DNA from: M3007 sp039804245
GTDB taxonomy: Bacteria; Bacteroidota; Bacteroidia; Chitinophagales; Saprospiraceae
DNA length: 26,111 nucleotides
Assembly (NCBI GenBank): GCA_039804245.1
Contig: JBDLWO010000084.1
Coordinates: 1 to 26,111 of the forward strand
Reading direction: 5' to 3'
The translations under genes were made by a program, and so were the position numbers. Of the stretch, positions 6,701 to 14,677 are shown piece by piece (positions within the stretch are counted from its first letter, which is position 1; each line of letters opens with the position of its first letter). A model generated the notes under the pieces. The model was not told the DNA's origin, did not search any database, and saw only the letters and a program-made list of their open reading frames with translations.

Positions 6701-8092
6701 GCCTTCAGTATGGGCGCAGGTGCGGAGGTTCAGCGTCCGCTGGCTACTGTAGTAATCGGTGGTATCGTTTCTGCTACATTGCTGACACTTTTCGTGCTGC
6801 CGCTGCTGTATGTTTATTTCAATTCGCCGATTGAAAAACCGCATAAAAAACGGAAACACAGGCATCACACAACGGTGATACTGATATTGCTGGCCGCCGT
6901 GACATATCTCGGGGCCCAGCAGCCGGTCAGTTTCGAAAACGCCATCAATACAGCCTGGGAGAATAATCCGGATGTGCGCTCGGCGCAGTTGAATGCGCAG
7001 TATTACGAAACCCTGAAGGGCACCTGGAAGGATATAGCCAAGACGGATTTCAACATGGAGCTCGGACAGTTCAACAGCTATCAGTTTGATAACAAACTGG
7101 GTGTTTATCAGGGATTCGCGGCGCCGGGTGTGTATAAAAATCAGCGCAGGGTGTTCACCGAAAATCACCTGGCTGCCGAGGCCGGCACACAGGATGCCCG
7201 TCTCCGTCTGCGCGCAGAAGTGGGTTCGCTCTATTACGAGTACCTGTTTCTATTAGAAAAACAGCGGGAATTGCAGCGTGCCGACAGTATTTTCGGACTG
7301 TTTGAGGAAAAAGCAGCGCTTCGCTTCAGTCAGGGTGAGCAGAATGTTCTGGAGCTGAACAGCGCGCAACTGCAGCACCGCCAGGCAAGTCAGCAACTTT
7401 TTCTGGCTCAGAGGGATGCCGAGCGGGTGTTATGGCAATTTAATACCCTGCTCAATGCCGGTACGATATATACTCCCGCGCCGGAAACACCTTCGCTCCC
7501 GGCCGGCTTGCTGATGCCTGCCGACACGGCCAAACTGTCCTTCCTTCCATCGCTGGAAATCCGGCGACGTCAATTGGCCTCGGTCAGGTGGCAGAAAGAG
7601 CTTGAAAAGGCCAGAAACCGCCCTGAATTCACGGTTGGAATCACCAACCAGAGTGTTATCGGATATCAGGTAGTGAACAATCAGGACCGCTATTTCGACG
7701 GATTACACCGATTCTGGTACCTGGGTGGTGGCATTTCCGCACCACTGTTTACCAGGGCACAGCGCGCTCGCGTGGCTGCATGGGATGTGGAAATCCGCCG
7801 ACAGCAGAATGATCTTGCCTGGGCACAGACGCAGGTCACTTCGGAGTTTGAGATAACGCGCCGCGCTGTTATGACAGCCAGGGAGAGTCTCGAATTTTAT
7901 GAAAAACAGGCACTCCCGGCCTCCCGGAGTATTATTCAGGCGGCTGATGCACAACTTGCCGCCGGAGAAATTGATTATCTGCAGTGGGCCATGCTCGTCC
8001 GTCAAAGCCTGGAAACAGCACAGCAGTTCATCGAAGCAAAAAATAACTATAACCAGGCGGTGATACGCCTCCAACAATTTGATCGTCAATGA
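3719..8092 (+). CDS. czcA: Heavy-metal RND efflux pump fused to an outer-membrane TolC-like channel (CzcA-CzcC fusion)
   Basis: A 1457-aa fusion. Residues 1-1040 form a complete HME-type RND pump that drives divalent metal export with the proton gradient; the proton-relay residues Asp401, Asp407 and Glu414 sit in GAIDFGLIVDGAVIVVE. The periplasmic QMRFNELMTGAR segment resembles CzcA (Co/Zn/Cd) more than CusA (Cu/Ag). After the last pump helix comes a basic stretch (residues 1042-1050, rich in His/Lys/Arg), a hydrophobic segment (1053-1064) and GAQQ. This is laid out like an internal signal peptide with cleavage near Ala1066. Residues 1067-1457 are a CzcC/TolC-like channel (starting VSFENAINTAWENNP). 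The ATG at 3719 is chosen because MLDRIINFSVQNKLI is the standard start; the 37 codons open upstream have no pump-like sequence. The stop overlaps the start of czcB. The fusion is known in Bacteroidota; no metal regulator is encoded nearby. Confidence 0.93.
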   Translation: MLDRIINFSVQNKLIISLFTIFLVGYGAYEATRLPIDAVPDITNNQVQIITVTPSLGAPDVERLITFPIEQANSNIPGLKEIRSFSRFGLSLVTVVFNDDVDIYWARQQISERLQQVQADIPDGIGQPSMAPVTTGLGEIFQYVVRAKPGYEDKYSLMELRTIQDWIVRRQLLGTPGVADVSTFGGLLKQYEVSVIPDKLKAQNLTISDVFSALERNNQNTGGAYIEKGPTVLYIRSEGLVGGMADLENIVLRSEPGRAPVRIRDVATVGTGSATRYGAVCYNDQGEVPGAIVMMLKGENSSDVIRNVKGKIAAIQKTLPEGVVIEAFLDRTKMVNNAISTVETNLLEGALIVVFVLVFFLGNVRSGLIVASVIPLSMLFAVILMNYFGVGGNLMSLGAIDFGLIVDGAVIVVEAVMHQITHSKHFREVDRLSQKQMDEEVRHASSRIMNAAVFGQIIILIVYLPILSLEGIEGKMFKPMAQTVSFAILGAFVLSLTYVPMMSALFINRNVSHKKTLSDKLMEHLERWYQHILERILNLPKTVIGVSVALLVVSLYIMSTLGGEFIPELEEGDFAVDTRVLTGSNLNTTIEATQQTAGILLRNFPEVEKVVTKIGSGEIPTDPMPIEASDMMVILKDKKEWTSAKTFDELAEKMSAKIAEVPGVTAGFQFPVQMRFNELMTGARQDVVCKIFGENLDTLAFYAQKLGNISNTVEGATELYVEAVNGMPQVVIRYNRDAMAQFGLDVETINNTVNAAFAGAVAGKVFEGERRFDLAVRVQGEARRTLKDVQNLPIATSGGAQIPLSQVASVEEIEGPNQIQREDTRRRIVVGFNVRGRDVQSIVGELQQKVEREIKLPPGYYITYGGAFENLQAAKERLMVAVPVALLLIFLMLYFAFGSVRQGILIYSAIPLSAIGGIVALWIRGMAFSISAGVGFIALFGVAVLNGIVLISEFNRLKKEGWDDLRRIAVMGTKIRLRSVLMTALAPSLGFIPMAFSMGAGAEVQRPLATVVIGGIVSATLLTLFVLPLLYVYFNSPIEKPHKKRKHRHHTTVILILLAAVTYLGAQQPVSFENAINTAWENNPDVRSAQLNAQYYETLKGTWKDIAKTDFNMELGQFNSYQFDNKLGVYQGFAAPGVYKNQRRVFTENHLAAEAGTQDARLRLRAEVGSLYYEYLFLLEKQRELQRADSIFGLFEEKAALRFSQGEQNVLELNSAQLQHRQASQQLFLAQRDAERVLWQFNTLLNAGTIYTPAPETPSLPAGLLMPADTAKLSFLPSLEIRRRQLASVRWQKELEKARNRPEFTVGITNQSVIGYQVVNNQDRYFDGLHRFWYLGGGISAPLFTRAQRARVAAWDVEIRRQQNDLAWAQTQVTSEFEITRRAVMTARESLEFYEKQALPASRSIIQAADAQLAAGEIDYLQWAMLVRQSLETAQQFIEAKNNYNQAVIRLQQFDRQ

Positions 8093-9219
8093 AATATCTG
8101 ATCTGCACCATAGCCGCTCTTTCTTTCCTTGCCTGCGGCGGCAACCAGTCGAACCAGCAGGCATCTGAAGCTGAAATACTCCCGGAAACACACGTTTCAC
8201 TGTCGGGAGAGCAAATGCAAAATGCAAAAGTGGAGACCGGAACGCCTGAAAAGGGCGAAATCTCGGCTACACTCCGCCTGAGCGGAACCATAGATGTCCC
8301 TCCCCAGAATATGGTCAGTGTGAGTTTCCCGCTGGGCGGCTACCTGAAATCAACCAGACTGCTTCCGGGCATGCGCGTGCGCAAGGGCGAGGTACTGGCT
8401 GTTATGGAAGATGCCCAGTTTATTCAGCTACAGCAGGACTACCTGCTTGTCCAGTCAAAACGCGCGCTTGCCGAGGCAGAATTTCAACGCCAGCAAGCGC
8501 TGAATGCCGGTAAGGCAGCCAGCGACAAGGTGCTGCAACAGGCAAAAAGTGAGTACGAAACCCAGCGTATCACACAGCGGGCCCTGGCAGAAAAGCTGCG
8601 GCTGATCGGACTGGAGCCGGAAAAATTATCGGAGGAAAATTTATCACGTACCGTGAGCGTTTATTCTCCCATCAACGGTTACGTATCCAGAGTGGATGTC
8701 AACATCGGGAAATATACAGCTCCCACGGATGTACTTTTCGAACTGGTCAATCCGCAGGATATTCACCTGAACCTCACCGCCTTTGAGAAGGATGTGCAGC
8801 AACTGGCTATCGGGCAGCGGGTCACAGCCTGGACAAATGACAAACCGGAGAAGAAATTCCCGGCTTCTATCATTCTGGTCGGAAAAAATCTGGATGAAAA
8901 TCGTTCAGCCGAAGTACATTGCCACTTCGATCGCTATGATGAGGCTCTTTTGCCGGGTATGTACATGAATGCGGAGGTATCGGTAAAATCGGAGAATGCG
9001 TGGATTGTGCCTGAAGGGGCAGTGGTTCGCTGGCAAAACAGGCATTATATCTTCACTGAAAACGGAGAGGGCGTGTTTGAGATGCTGGAAGTCACCCCGG
9101 GCATCAGTCAGGGAGGGAAAATCCAGATCACGCCTGTTTCGGATATTACCGGCAAAAAAGTGGCACTGTCTAACGCCTATACACTGCTGATGAAACTGAA
9201 AAATCAGGCGGAAGAATAG
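8089..9219 (+). CDS. czcB: Periplasmic adaptor lipoprotein of the efflux pump (membrane fusion protein)
   Basis: A 376-aa RND periplasmic adaptor. The N-terminus is a lipoprotein signal with lipobox FLAC (Cys16), so the protein should be anchored by lipid and bridge the pump and the outer channel. Order of parts: beta-barrel/lipoyl strand (VSVSFPLGGYLKS, about 80-92, then GMRVRKGEVLAVMED), a helical hairpin (about residues 108-180, rich in Gln/Ala/Glu), the second lipoyl half (VYSPINGYVSRVDVNIGKY), a beta-barrel, and a membrane-proximal domain (VPEGAVVRWQNRHYIF). Its ATG overlaps the TGA of the pump gene (ATGA), so the two are translationally coupled. With the fused CzcA-CzcC it completes a three-part pump encoded by two genes. 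It lacks the His-rich metal-binding N-terminus of Ralstonia CzcB. Confidence 0.93.
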   Translation: MKYLICTIAALSFLACGGNQSNQQASEAEILPETHVSLSGEQMQNAKVETGTPEKGEISATLRLSGTIDVPPQNMVSVSFPLGGYLKSTRLLPGMRVRKGEVLAVMEDAQFIQLQQDYLLVQSKRALAEAEFQRQQALNAGKAASDKVLQQAKSEYETQRITQRALAEKLRLIGLEPEKLSEENLSRTVSVYSPINGYVSRVDVNIGKYTAPTDVLFELVNPQDIHLNLTAFEKDVQQLAIGQRVTAWTNDKPEKKFPASIILVGKNLDENRSAEVHCHFDRYDEALLPGMYMNAEVSVKSENAWIVPEGAVVRWQNRHYIFTENGEGVFEMLEVTPGISQGGKIQITPVSDITGKKVALSNAYTLLMKLKNQAEE

Positions 9220-9232
9220 AAAAACGATAGTA

Positions 9233-11665
9233 TTGACATACTGGAACCAGATAAAACAAATTGCCGGACGTATGTGGAACACCGTCCGGGCTTTCGTTCG
9301 CCGCAGGCCGGGAGCAGCCTTTCTATGGGCAGCTCTCGGCCTGTTCTGGTTTTTTTGTCTCCCGTCACCGCTTTTTAATGAACCCCTGTCGATTGTTCTG
9401 GAAGACAGAAACGGGGAGTTGCTCGGAGCACGTATCGCCACCGACGGACAATGGCGTTTCCCGGAGGTGGACACATTACCGGATAAATACGCTGCCTGCG
9501 TGGTGGCTTTTGAAGACAGACGTTTTTACTGGCACCCCGGTGTTGATCCGGTCGGCCTGGTGCGCGCAATGTGGCAAAATCTGACGGGTGGCCGTGTGGT
9601 GAGTGGCGGCAGTACCCTGACTATGCAGGTAATCCGGATGATGCGCGGCAATCCGGACAGGACAGTGCCAGAGAAGCTCATGGAGATGTTCATGGCCACA
9701 CGCCTGGAGCTCACACATTCCAAGGACAATATTCTTGCGCTGTATGCCTCTCATGCGCCTTTCGGGGGGAATGTAGTGGGTATAGAGGCTGCATCCTGGC
9801 GTTATTACGGCAAGCGCCCCGGTTTGCTGAGCTGGGCTGAGGCAGCTACACTCGCCGTCTTGCCCAACAGTCCGGCTATTATCTATCCGGGCAGAAACCG
9901 CGATGCCCTGCTGGCCAAACGCAACAGGCTGCTCGACCGGCTCCGTGCCACCGGCGAGATCAGCGAAGATCAGTGTTTCTATGCAAAAGAGGAGCCACTG
10001 CCCGAAGCACCCCTTCCTTTGCCTCAATTGGCTCCCCATTTGCTCGACCGGATGGCTCTGACCGAAAAGGCCGGCGGTAAGGCCCGTTTCAGAACCTGTA
10101 CAGACCGCCGTATGCAGGAGTGGGTAACGGAAATTCTGGTTCGCCGTCAGGAAAACTATCGTGGAAACGGAGTATATAACCTCGCTGCAGTCATCCTCGA
10201 TGTGCCAACCGGCGAGGTGCTGGCGTATGTGGGGAATGTACCGGGATGCGGTAAAGAGCACAGCGAATCAGTGGATGTAATCCGGGCCCCCAGAAGCACG
10301 GGCAGTATCCTGAAGCCCTACCTGTATGCACTCGCGCTCGAGAGCGGCAACATACTGCCCTCCAGCCTGCTGAAAGATGTACCCACACAGCTGGGACAGT
10401 ACCGCCCTGAAAATTACTACGAAACGAATGATGGGGCGGTACCTGCCCGAAGAGCGCTGATTCGTTCGTTGAACGTGCCCTTCGTGCTGCTTTTACAAAA
10501 GTACGGATTGGAAAAATTTCATTACAACCTGCAGCGACTCGGCCTTTCTACCCTTGGCAAACCACCTGATTATTACGGTTTATCGCTCATTTTGGGTGGT
10601 GCAGAGGCCAATTTGCTGGATATCACCAACACGTATGCCTGTATGGGGCGCTCGCTCGGCGCTTTTTACGATCGCGATGGCCGCTATTCCGCGGATGACT
10701 TCAGAAAGCCTGTATTTCTGCATCAGAAACCGGTGAAAAAGATTATAAAAAATCTGACAGAGCACAGCGACCTGCTTTCCGCCGGATCTATATGGTTTAC
10801 ATTCGAGGCTATGCGGGAGGTGGAGCGGCCCAATAGCTCGGGGGAATGGGAGTTATTCCGCGCCGGACAGCCTGTGGCCTGGAAAACGGGCACCAGTTTC
10901 GGCTTCCGCGATGCGTGGGCAGCCGGAGTCACGCCCCGATATGCCGTGGGGGTATGGGTAGGTAATGCCGACGGGGAGGGCAGGCCCGGACTTGTCGGTG
11001 TTGAGTTCGCGGCGCCGGTTTTGTTCGAAATATTTGACCAACTCTCGTCGGATACCCGCTGGTTCGACCCTCCTTATGATGATATGAAGCAGGCGCCCGT
11101 TTGCCGGAAAAGTGGCATGCTGGCAGGTGCATACTGTGAATCTGACACCACATGGATACCCGAAAGTGGAATAAACTCCGGTGTTTGTACCTATCATCAG
11201 TTGCTTCATCTGGATGCTGCCGGGCAATGGCAGGTGAGCAGCGACTGCGAATCTCCGGCACAGATGCAGCACATGCCGTGGTTTGTATTGCCTCCCGAGG
11301 AAGAATTTTATTTCAAGAGTAAAAATCCGTGGTACGAAACGCCACCACCTTTTCGGCCCGATTGCGCAGATGCCCGGAATATATCGGGAACCGCGCCCAT
11401 GCAACTCATGTATCCCAGAAATCTTACCCGGATATATGTGCCGGTTGAACTGGATGGAAAACGGGGAAGTACCATTTTTCAGGCAGCGCACCGGAATCCG
11501 GACATGGAGGTTTTCTGGCATCTGGATGGGGTGTATCTTGGCAGCACAAAGGTATTTCACCAGATGGCACTGCAGCCATCGGTTGGTTCACACCAGCTTG
11601 CACTGGTTGATCGCGACGGATACAGGATTGAACGCACATTCGAAGTAGTAGGGAAAGAGCGCTGA
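9233..11665 (+). CDS. pbpC: Penicillin-binding protein 1C, bifunctional peptidoglycan glycosyltransferase/transpeptidase-like
   Basis: An 810-aa inner-membrane protein with the PbpC layout. One membrane helix lies at about 28-44. A GT51 glycosyltransferase follows, with catalytic Glu94 in AFEDRRFYWHPGVDP and the GGSTLTMQ motif at 125-132. The penicillin-binding domain has SxxK at Ser358-Lys361 (STGSILKP), SxN at 412-414 (SLN) and KTG at 551-553 (WKTGTSFGFRD). A BiPBP_C-type C-terminal beta domain runs from about 720 to 806. All catalytic motifs are intact, so it should polymerise glycan and may bind beta-lactams. The start is uncertain: a TTG at 9233 lies 13 bases after czcB, while an ATG at 9272 would give 797 aa with the membrane helix near residue 15. 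The alpha-2-macroglobulin gene that often accompanies pbpC is not present on either side. It is probably transcribed with the efflux genes. Confidence 0.93.
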   Translation: MTYWNQIKQIAGRMWNTVRAFVRRRPGAAFLWAALGLFWFFCLPSPLFNEPLSIVLEDRNGELLGARIATDGQWRFPEVDTLPDKYAACVVAFEDRRFYWHPGVDPVGLVRAMWQNLTGGRVVSGGSTLTMQVIRMMRGNPDRTVPEKLMEMFMATRLELTHSKDNILALYASHAPFGGNVVGIEAASWRYYGKRPGLLSWAEAATLAVLPNSPAIIYPGRNRDALLAKRNRLLDRLRATGEISEDQCFYAKEEPLPEAPLPLPQLAPHLLDRMALTEKAGGKARFRTCTDRRMQEWVTEILVRRQENYRGNGVYNLAAVILDVPTGEVLAYVGNVPGCGKEHSESVDVIRAPRSTGSILKPYLYALALESGNILPSSLLKDVPTQLGQYRPENYYETNDGAVPARRALIRSLNVPFVLLLQKYGLEKFHYNLQRLGLSTLGKPPDYYGLSLILGGAEANLLDITNTYACMGRSLGAFYDRDGRYSADDFRKPVFLHQKPVKKIIKNLTEHSDLLSAGSIWFTFEAMREVERPNSSGEWELFRAGQPVAWKTGTSFGFRDAWAAGVTPRYAVGVWVGNADGEGRPGLVGVEFAAPVLFEIFDQLSSDTRWFDPPYDDMKQAPVCRKSGMLAGAYCESDTTWIPESGINSGVCTYHQLLHLDAAGQWQVSSDCESPAQMQHMPWFVLPPEEEFYFKSKNPWYETPPPFRPDCADARNISGTAPMQLMYPRNLTRIYVPVELDGKRGSTIFQAAHRNPDMEVFWHLDGVYLGSTKVFHQMALQPSVGSHQLALVDRDGYRIERTFEVVGKER

Positions 11666-11758
11666 TGAAACAGGACTTTAATTGCCCGTTCACGAGCTTT
11701 TACAGGTAATAATTGTCTGAAAATCCTGACAACAACAAAAAACCCGCCCGTTCGTTTT

Positions 11759-11787
11759 TTTGTTTCAGTACAGGTACAATACATTTG
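11759..11787 (+). promoter_or_regulatory. Putative promoter of the NagB/PIG-L gene
   Basis: TTTG at 11759-11762 and TACATTTG at 11780-11787 are separated by 17 bases and match the Bacteroidota -33/-7 pattern (TTG, 17-23 bases, TAnnTTTG). The ATG follows 32 bases after the -7 element. Just upstream, an A6/T7 inverted repeat (AAAAAAC at 11737-11743, GTTTTTT at 11754-11760) could be a weak terminator for pbpC. Confidence 0.5.
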
Positions 11788-11819
11788 GCCGGTTATTTCA
11801 ATACACACAATAAGATTCC

Positions 11820-13760
11820 ATGAAGGATAGCGCAAAAACGCACGACGGTTACCTGAAATATGAACTGAAGAATTTCGAGAAGATGCCTGTGAAGATATGG
11901 GAGGACTCGCTGGAGGCATCGCGGCATGTGGCGCGTTCCATCGCGCTCGCCATACGGCAGAAACAGCAGGACGGGGAAAAAATTGTGCTTGGTCTGGCTA
12001 CAGGCAGTACACCCATCAAAGTCTATGAGGAGCTTGTCCGAATGCACAAGGAAGAGGGGTTGAGTTTCAAAAATGTTGTCACATTCAATCTCGATGAGTA
12101 CTATCCCATGCAGCGTTCGGCACGGCAGAGTTACTGGAGGTTCATGCACGAATATCTGTTCGATCATGTGGATATTCCGGCGGAGAATATTCACATTCCT
12201 GATGGAACAGTACAGATGGAGCAGGTAGCCTCCTATTGTGAGCAATACGAAAAACAGATTAATCTGGCCGGGGGTATTGATATTCAATTACTGGGTATTG
12301 GTCGTACCGGACACATCGGTTTCAATGAGCCGGGAGCCTGGGAAACATCGCCCACACGCATGGTGCGCCTCGATCACCTCACCCGCCACGACGCAATCAA
12401 GGATTTTCAAAGTGAAGACGATGTGCCCTACCGCGCCATTACGATGGGCGTAGGCAGTATATTCAAGGCCCGTACAGTATATCTGATGGCCTGGGGACAG
12501 CATAAAGCCAGTATCATCCAGCAGGCAATAGAGGGAGAAATTTCCGCGCTGGTACCGGCGACATTTCTGCAGAAACATCCGAATGTGAAAGTGGTGCTCG
12601 ACCGGAGCGCCAGCGAGGAACTCACACGTATGCGCGCACCCTGGCTCGTGGGTATTTGCAACTGGAATGAGGATCTGATATGCAAAGCTGTGGTATGGCT
12701 GTCGCAAACCACTGGTAAACCCATCCTCAAACTCACCGATGAGGACTATAATGAACATGGCCTCAGCGAACTGATCATCGAGCAGGCCAACTCCTACGAG
12801 CTGAACATCCAGATATTCAACCGCCTGCAGCGCACCATTACCGGCTGGCCGGCTGGCAAGCCGCATGCCGATGACACCAGCAGGCCGGAACGCGCCAAAC
12901 CTGCCAAAAAGCGGGTGATCGTGTTCAGTCCGCACCCCGATGACGATGTGATTTCGATGGGTGGCACTTTTCAGCGACTGGTTGATCAGGGCCACGAGGT
13001 TCACGTTGCCTATCAGACTTCAGGAAATATCGCCGTGCACGACTACGACGCGCTGCGTTATGCCGAATTTGTACTTGAATTCGGACAGGTAAACCAGTCA
13101 ATGTCGGAAGAAGAAGTAAAACGTTTCAAAAAAATCATTCAGTTTCTCCACAGGAAGAACGACTCCAGCGAGGATATTCCCGAAGTACGCAGTATCAAGG
13201 GTCTCATACGCCGCGGTGAAGCGCGTGCAGGTGCGCGATTCACCGGAATCCCGGATGAGCGGATCCATTTCCTGGATATGCCATTTTATGAAACCGGCCG
13301 TACCCGAAAAAAGCCGCTGGGGGAAGAGGATATACGTATCGTAATGGATCTCATCGAGCGTGTAAAACCACACCAGGTGTATGCAGCGGGTGATCTGGCC
13401 GATCCTCATGGAACTCACCGGGTGTGTCTCGATGCCATCTTTGAGGCACATCGCCGCCTGAGCAGCGAGCACGACTGGATGAAGGACTGCTGGGTATGGA
13501 TGTACCGCGGTGCCTGGCACGAATGGCCCGTCTATGAGATTGAAATGGCCGTACCCATGAGTCCGCAGCAGTTGCGCAAAAAACGGCAGGCAATATTTAT
13601 GCACCAGAGCCAGAAAGACCGTCCGCCATTCCCCGGCGACGATAACCGGGAATTCTGGCAGCGCGCAGAGGACAGAAACCGGGATACTGCCAGCCAGTAT
13701 AGCGCTCTTGGCCTCGCCGAATACGAAGCTATGGAAGCTTTTGTCCGTTGGAAAGGCTGA
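11820..13760 (+). CDS. NagB-like glucosamine-6-phosphate deaminase fused to a PIG-L/LmbE deacetylase
   Basis: A 646-aa two-domain cytoplasmic protein. Residues 22-345 are a NagB-type sugar-phosphate isomerase/deaminase: the phosphate loop GLATGSTPIKVYEEL (58-72), the base region FNLDEYYP (Asp92) and the ring-opening motif GIGRTGHIGFNEPG (159-172) with His165 and Glu170. Where E. coli NagB has Asp141 of the Asp-His-Glu triad, this protein has Thr163. Residues 365-646 are a PIG-L-type zinc deacetylase with SPHPDDDV (370-377) and the second metal motif ADPHGTHR (527-534). The expected chemistry is removal of acetyl from an N-acetylglucosamine compound and conversion of glucosamine-6-phosphate to fructose-6-phosphate plus ammonia, which would suit chitin or peptidoglycan sugar recycling. 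The fusion is, to my knowledge, common in Bacteroidota. The gene has its own promoter and converges on cdsA. Confidence 0.9.
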   Translation: MKDSAKTHDGYLKYELKNFEKMPVKIWEDSLEASRHVARSIALAIRQKQQDGEKIVLGLATGSTPIKVYEELVRMHKEEGLSFKNVVTFNLDEYYPMQRSARQSYWRFMHEYLFDHVDIPAENIHIPDGTVQMEQVASYCEQYEKQINLAGGIDIQLLGIGRTGHIGFNEPGAWETSPTRMVRLDHLTRHDAIKDFQSEDDVPYRAITMGVGSIFKARTVYLMAWGQHKASIIQQAIEGEISALVPATFLQKHPNVKVVLDRSASEELTRMRAPWLVGICNWNEDLICKAVVWLSQTTGKPILKLTDEDYNEHGLSELIIEQANSYELNIQIFNRLQRTITGWPAGKPHADDTSRPERAKPAKKRVIVFSPHPDDDVISMGGTFQRLVDQGHEVHVAYQTSGNIAVHDYDALRYAEFVLEFGQVNQSMSEEEVKRFKKIIQFLHRKNDSSEDIPEVRSIKGLIRRGEARAGARFTGIPDERIHFLDMPFYETGRTRKKPLGEEDIRIVMDLIERVKPHQVYAAGDLADPHGTHRVCLDAIFEAHRRLSSEHDWMKDCWVWMYRGAWHEWPVYEIEMAVPMSPQQLRKKRQAIFMHQSQKDRPPFPGDDNREFWQRAEDRNRDTASQYSALGLAEYEAMEAFVRWKG

Positions 13761-13795
13761 TAATGATCCTGTTTACGGGAAAATGCGCCGGAATG

Positions 13796-14659
13796 CTACA
13801 CTATGGCGCCTGTGTGCTGAAAATGGCTTAGCAGCACCAGCACAAGCCAGTAGAAGGGTATGGCAAATACAAAAGCATCGAACCGGTCGAGCAGTCCGCC
13901 GTGACCCGGGAGCAGGGAGCCCGAGTCCTTGATCTCAAGGCTTCTTTTGAGCATGCTTTCCACCAGATCGCCGATTGTTCCGAAAATCACGGCTGTCGTT
14001 GCGAGTGCAAGCCACTGAGCGGGCGTGTATGAATCAATCACAAAAGAAAGTACCCAGGCGGTAAGCAGGGCCAGTATGCCTCCTCCGATGAAACCCTCCC
14101 AGGTTTTTCCCGGAGAAATGCGCTCATAGAGCTTGTTTTTGCCAAATCTGGAGCCAAATACGTACGCCCATGAATCGTTCGACCAGATCAGCAGCAATAA
14201 GCCAAATACGCGCCACGGGTCGTAATTTCCTGTGCCAAAAAATTCGCCGGCCGGCATGGAAAGGCAGGTGAGCAGGGAGAATGGCAAACTGATATAGAGC
14301 AATCCGGTGAGGTAGTAGCCCGCGCGCTCGAAAGGCTTTTCAGGATGCAGGAATAATTCCATCGCAAGAAATACAGGTGCTGTGAGTACTGTCATAACAA
14401 TCCCGTAGAAAGAAAATGCTCCGTCGAGCAGGCCCAGTGAACTCCCTGCGAGCAATAAATATACACTGGTACCCCATGCGGTGCCGGTTATTCGCCTGAG
14501 CCGGTCGTGCTGGTCGTTTTTGAATACCAGACCGGTCAATTCCCACAGGCAGCCCGCAGTAACGAGTGCGAACAGCGCGAAAAAAGAGTTTTTTCCTCCG
14601 AAAACACCGCCCAGCATGACAGCGCCGAAAATGATACCTGTTATTGTACGTTGAATCAT
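13796..14659 (-). CDS. cdsA: Phosphatidate cytidylyltransferase (CDP-diacylglycerol synthase)
   Basis: A 287-aa polytopic inner-membrane enzyme that makes CDP-diacylglycerol from CTP and phosphatidic acid, the branch point for all phospholipids. The family signature is complete near the C-terminus: SMLKRSLEIKDSG followed by LLPGHGGLLDRFDAF, with the Lys-Arg, Lys-Asp and His-Gly-Gly/Asp-Arg-x-Asp residues. The middle conserved block (WSNDSWAYVFGSRFGKNKL, then SPGKTWEG) is also present. About eight hydrophobic segments are visible, the usual number. The ATG at 14659 starts MIQRTITGIIFGAVML, matching family N-termini. It follows the membrane hydrolase gene by 18 bases on the same strand, so the two probably form an operon. 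Its end faces the NagB/PIG-L gene with 35 bases between the stops, and no clear terminator was seen there. Confidence 0.96.
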   Translation of the reverse strand: MIQRTITGIIFGAVMLGGVFGGKNSFFALFALVTAGCLWELTGLVFKNDQHDRLRRITGTAWGTSVYLLLAGSSLGLLDGAFSFYGIVMTVLTAPVFLAMELFLHPEKPFERAGYYLTGLLYISLPFSLLTCLSMPAGEFFGTGNYDPWRVFGLLLLIWSNDSWAYVFGSRFGKNKLYERISPGKTWEGFIGGGILALLTAWVLSFVIDSYTPAQWLALATTAVIFGTIGDLVESMLKRSLEIKDSGSLLPGHGGLLDRFDAFVFAIPFYWLVLVLLSHFQHTGAIV

Positions 14660-14677
14660 AGCCTGCTCTTGTTTAAG

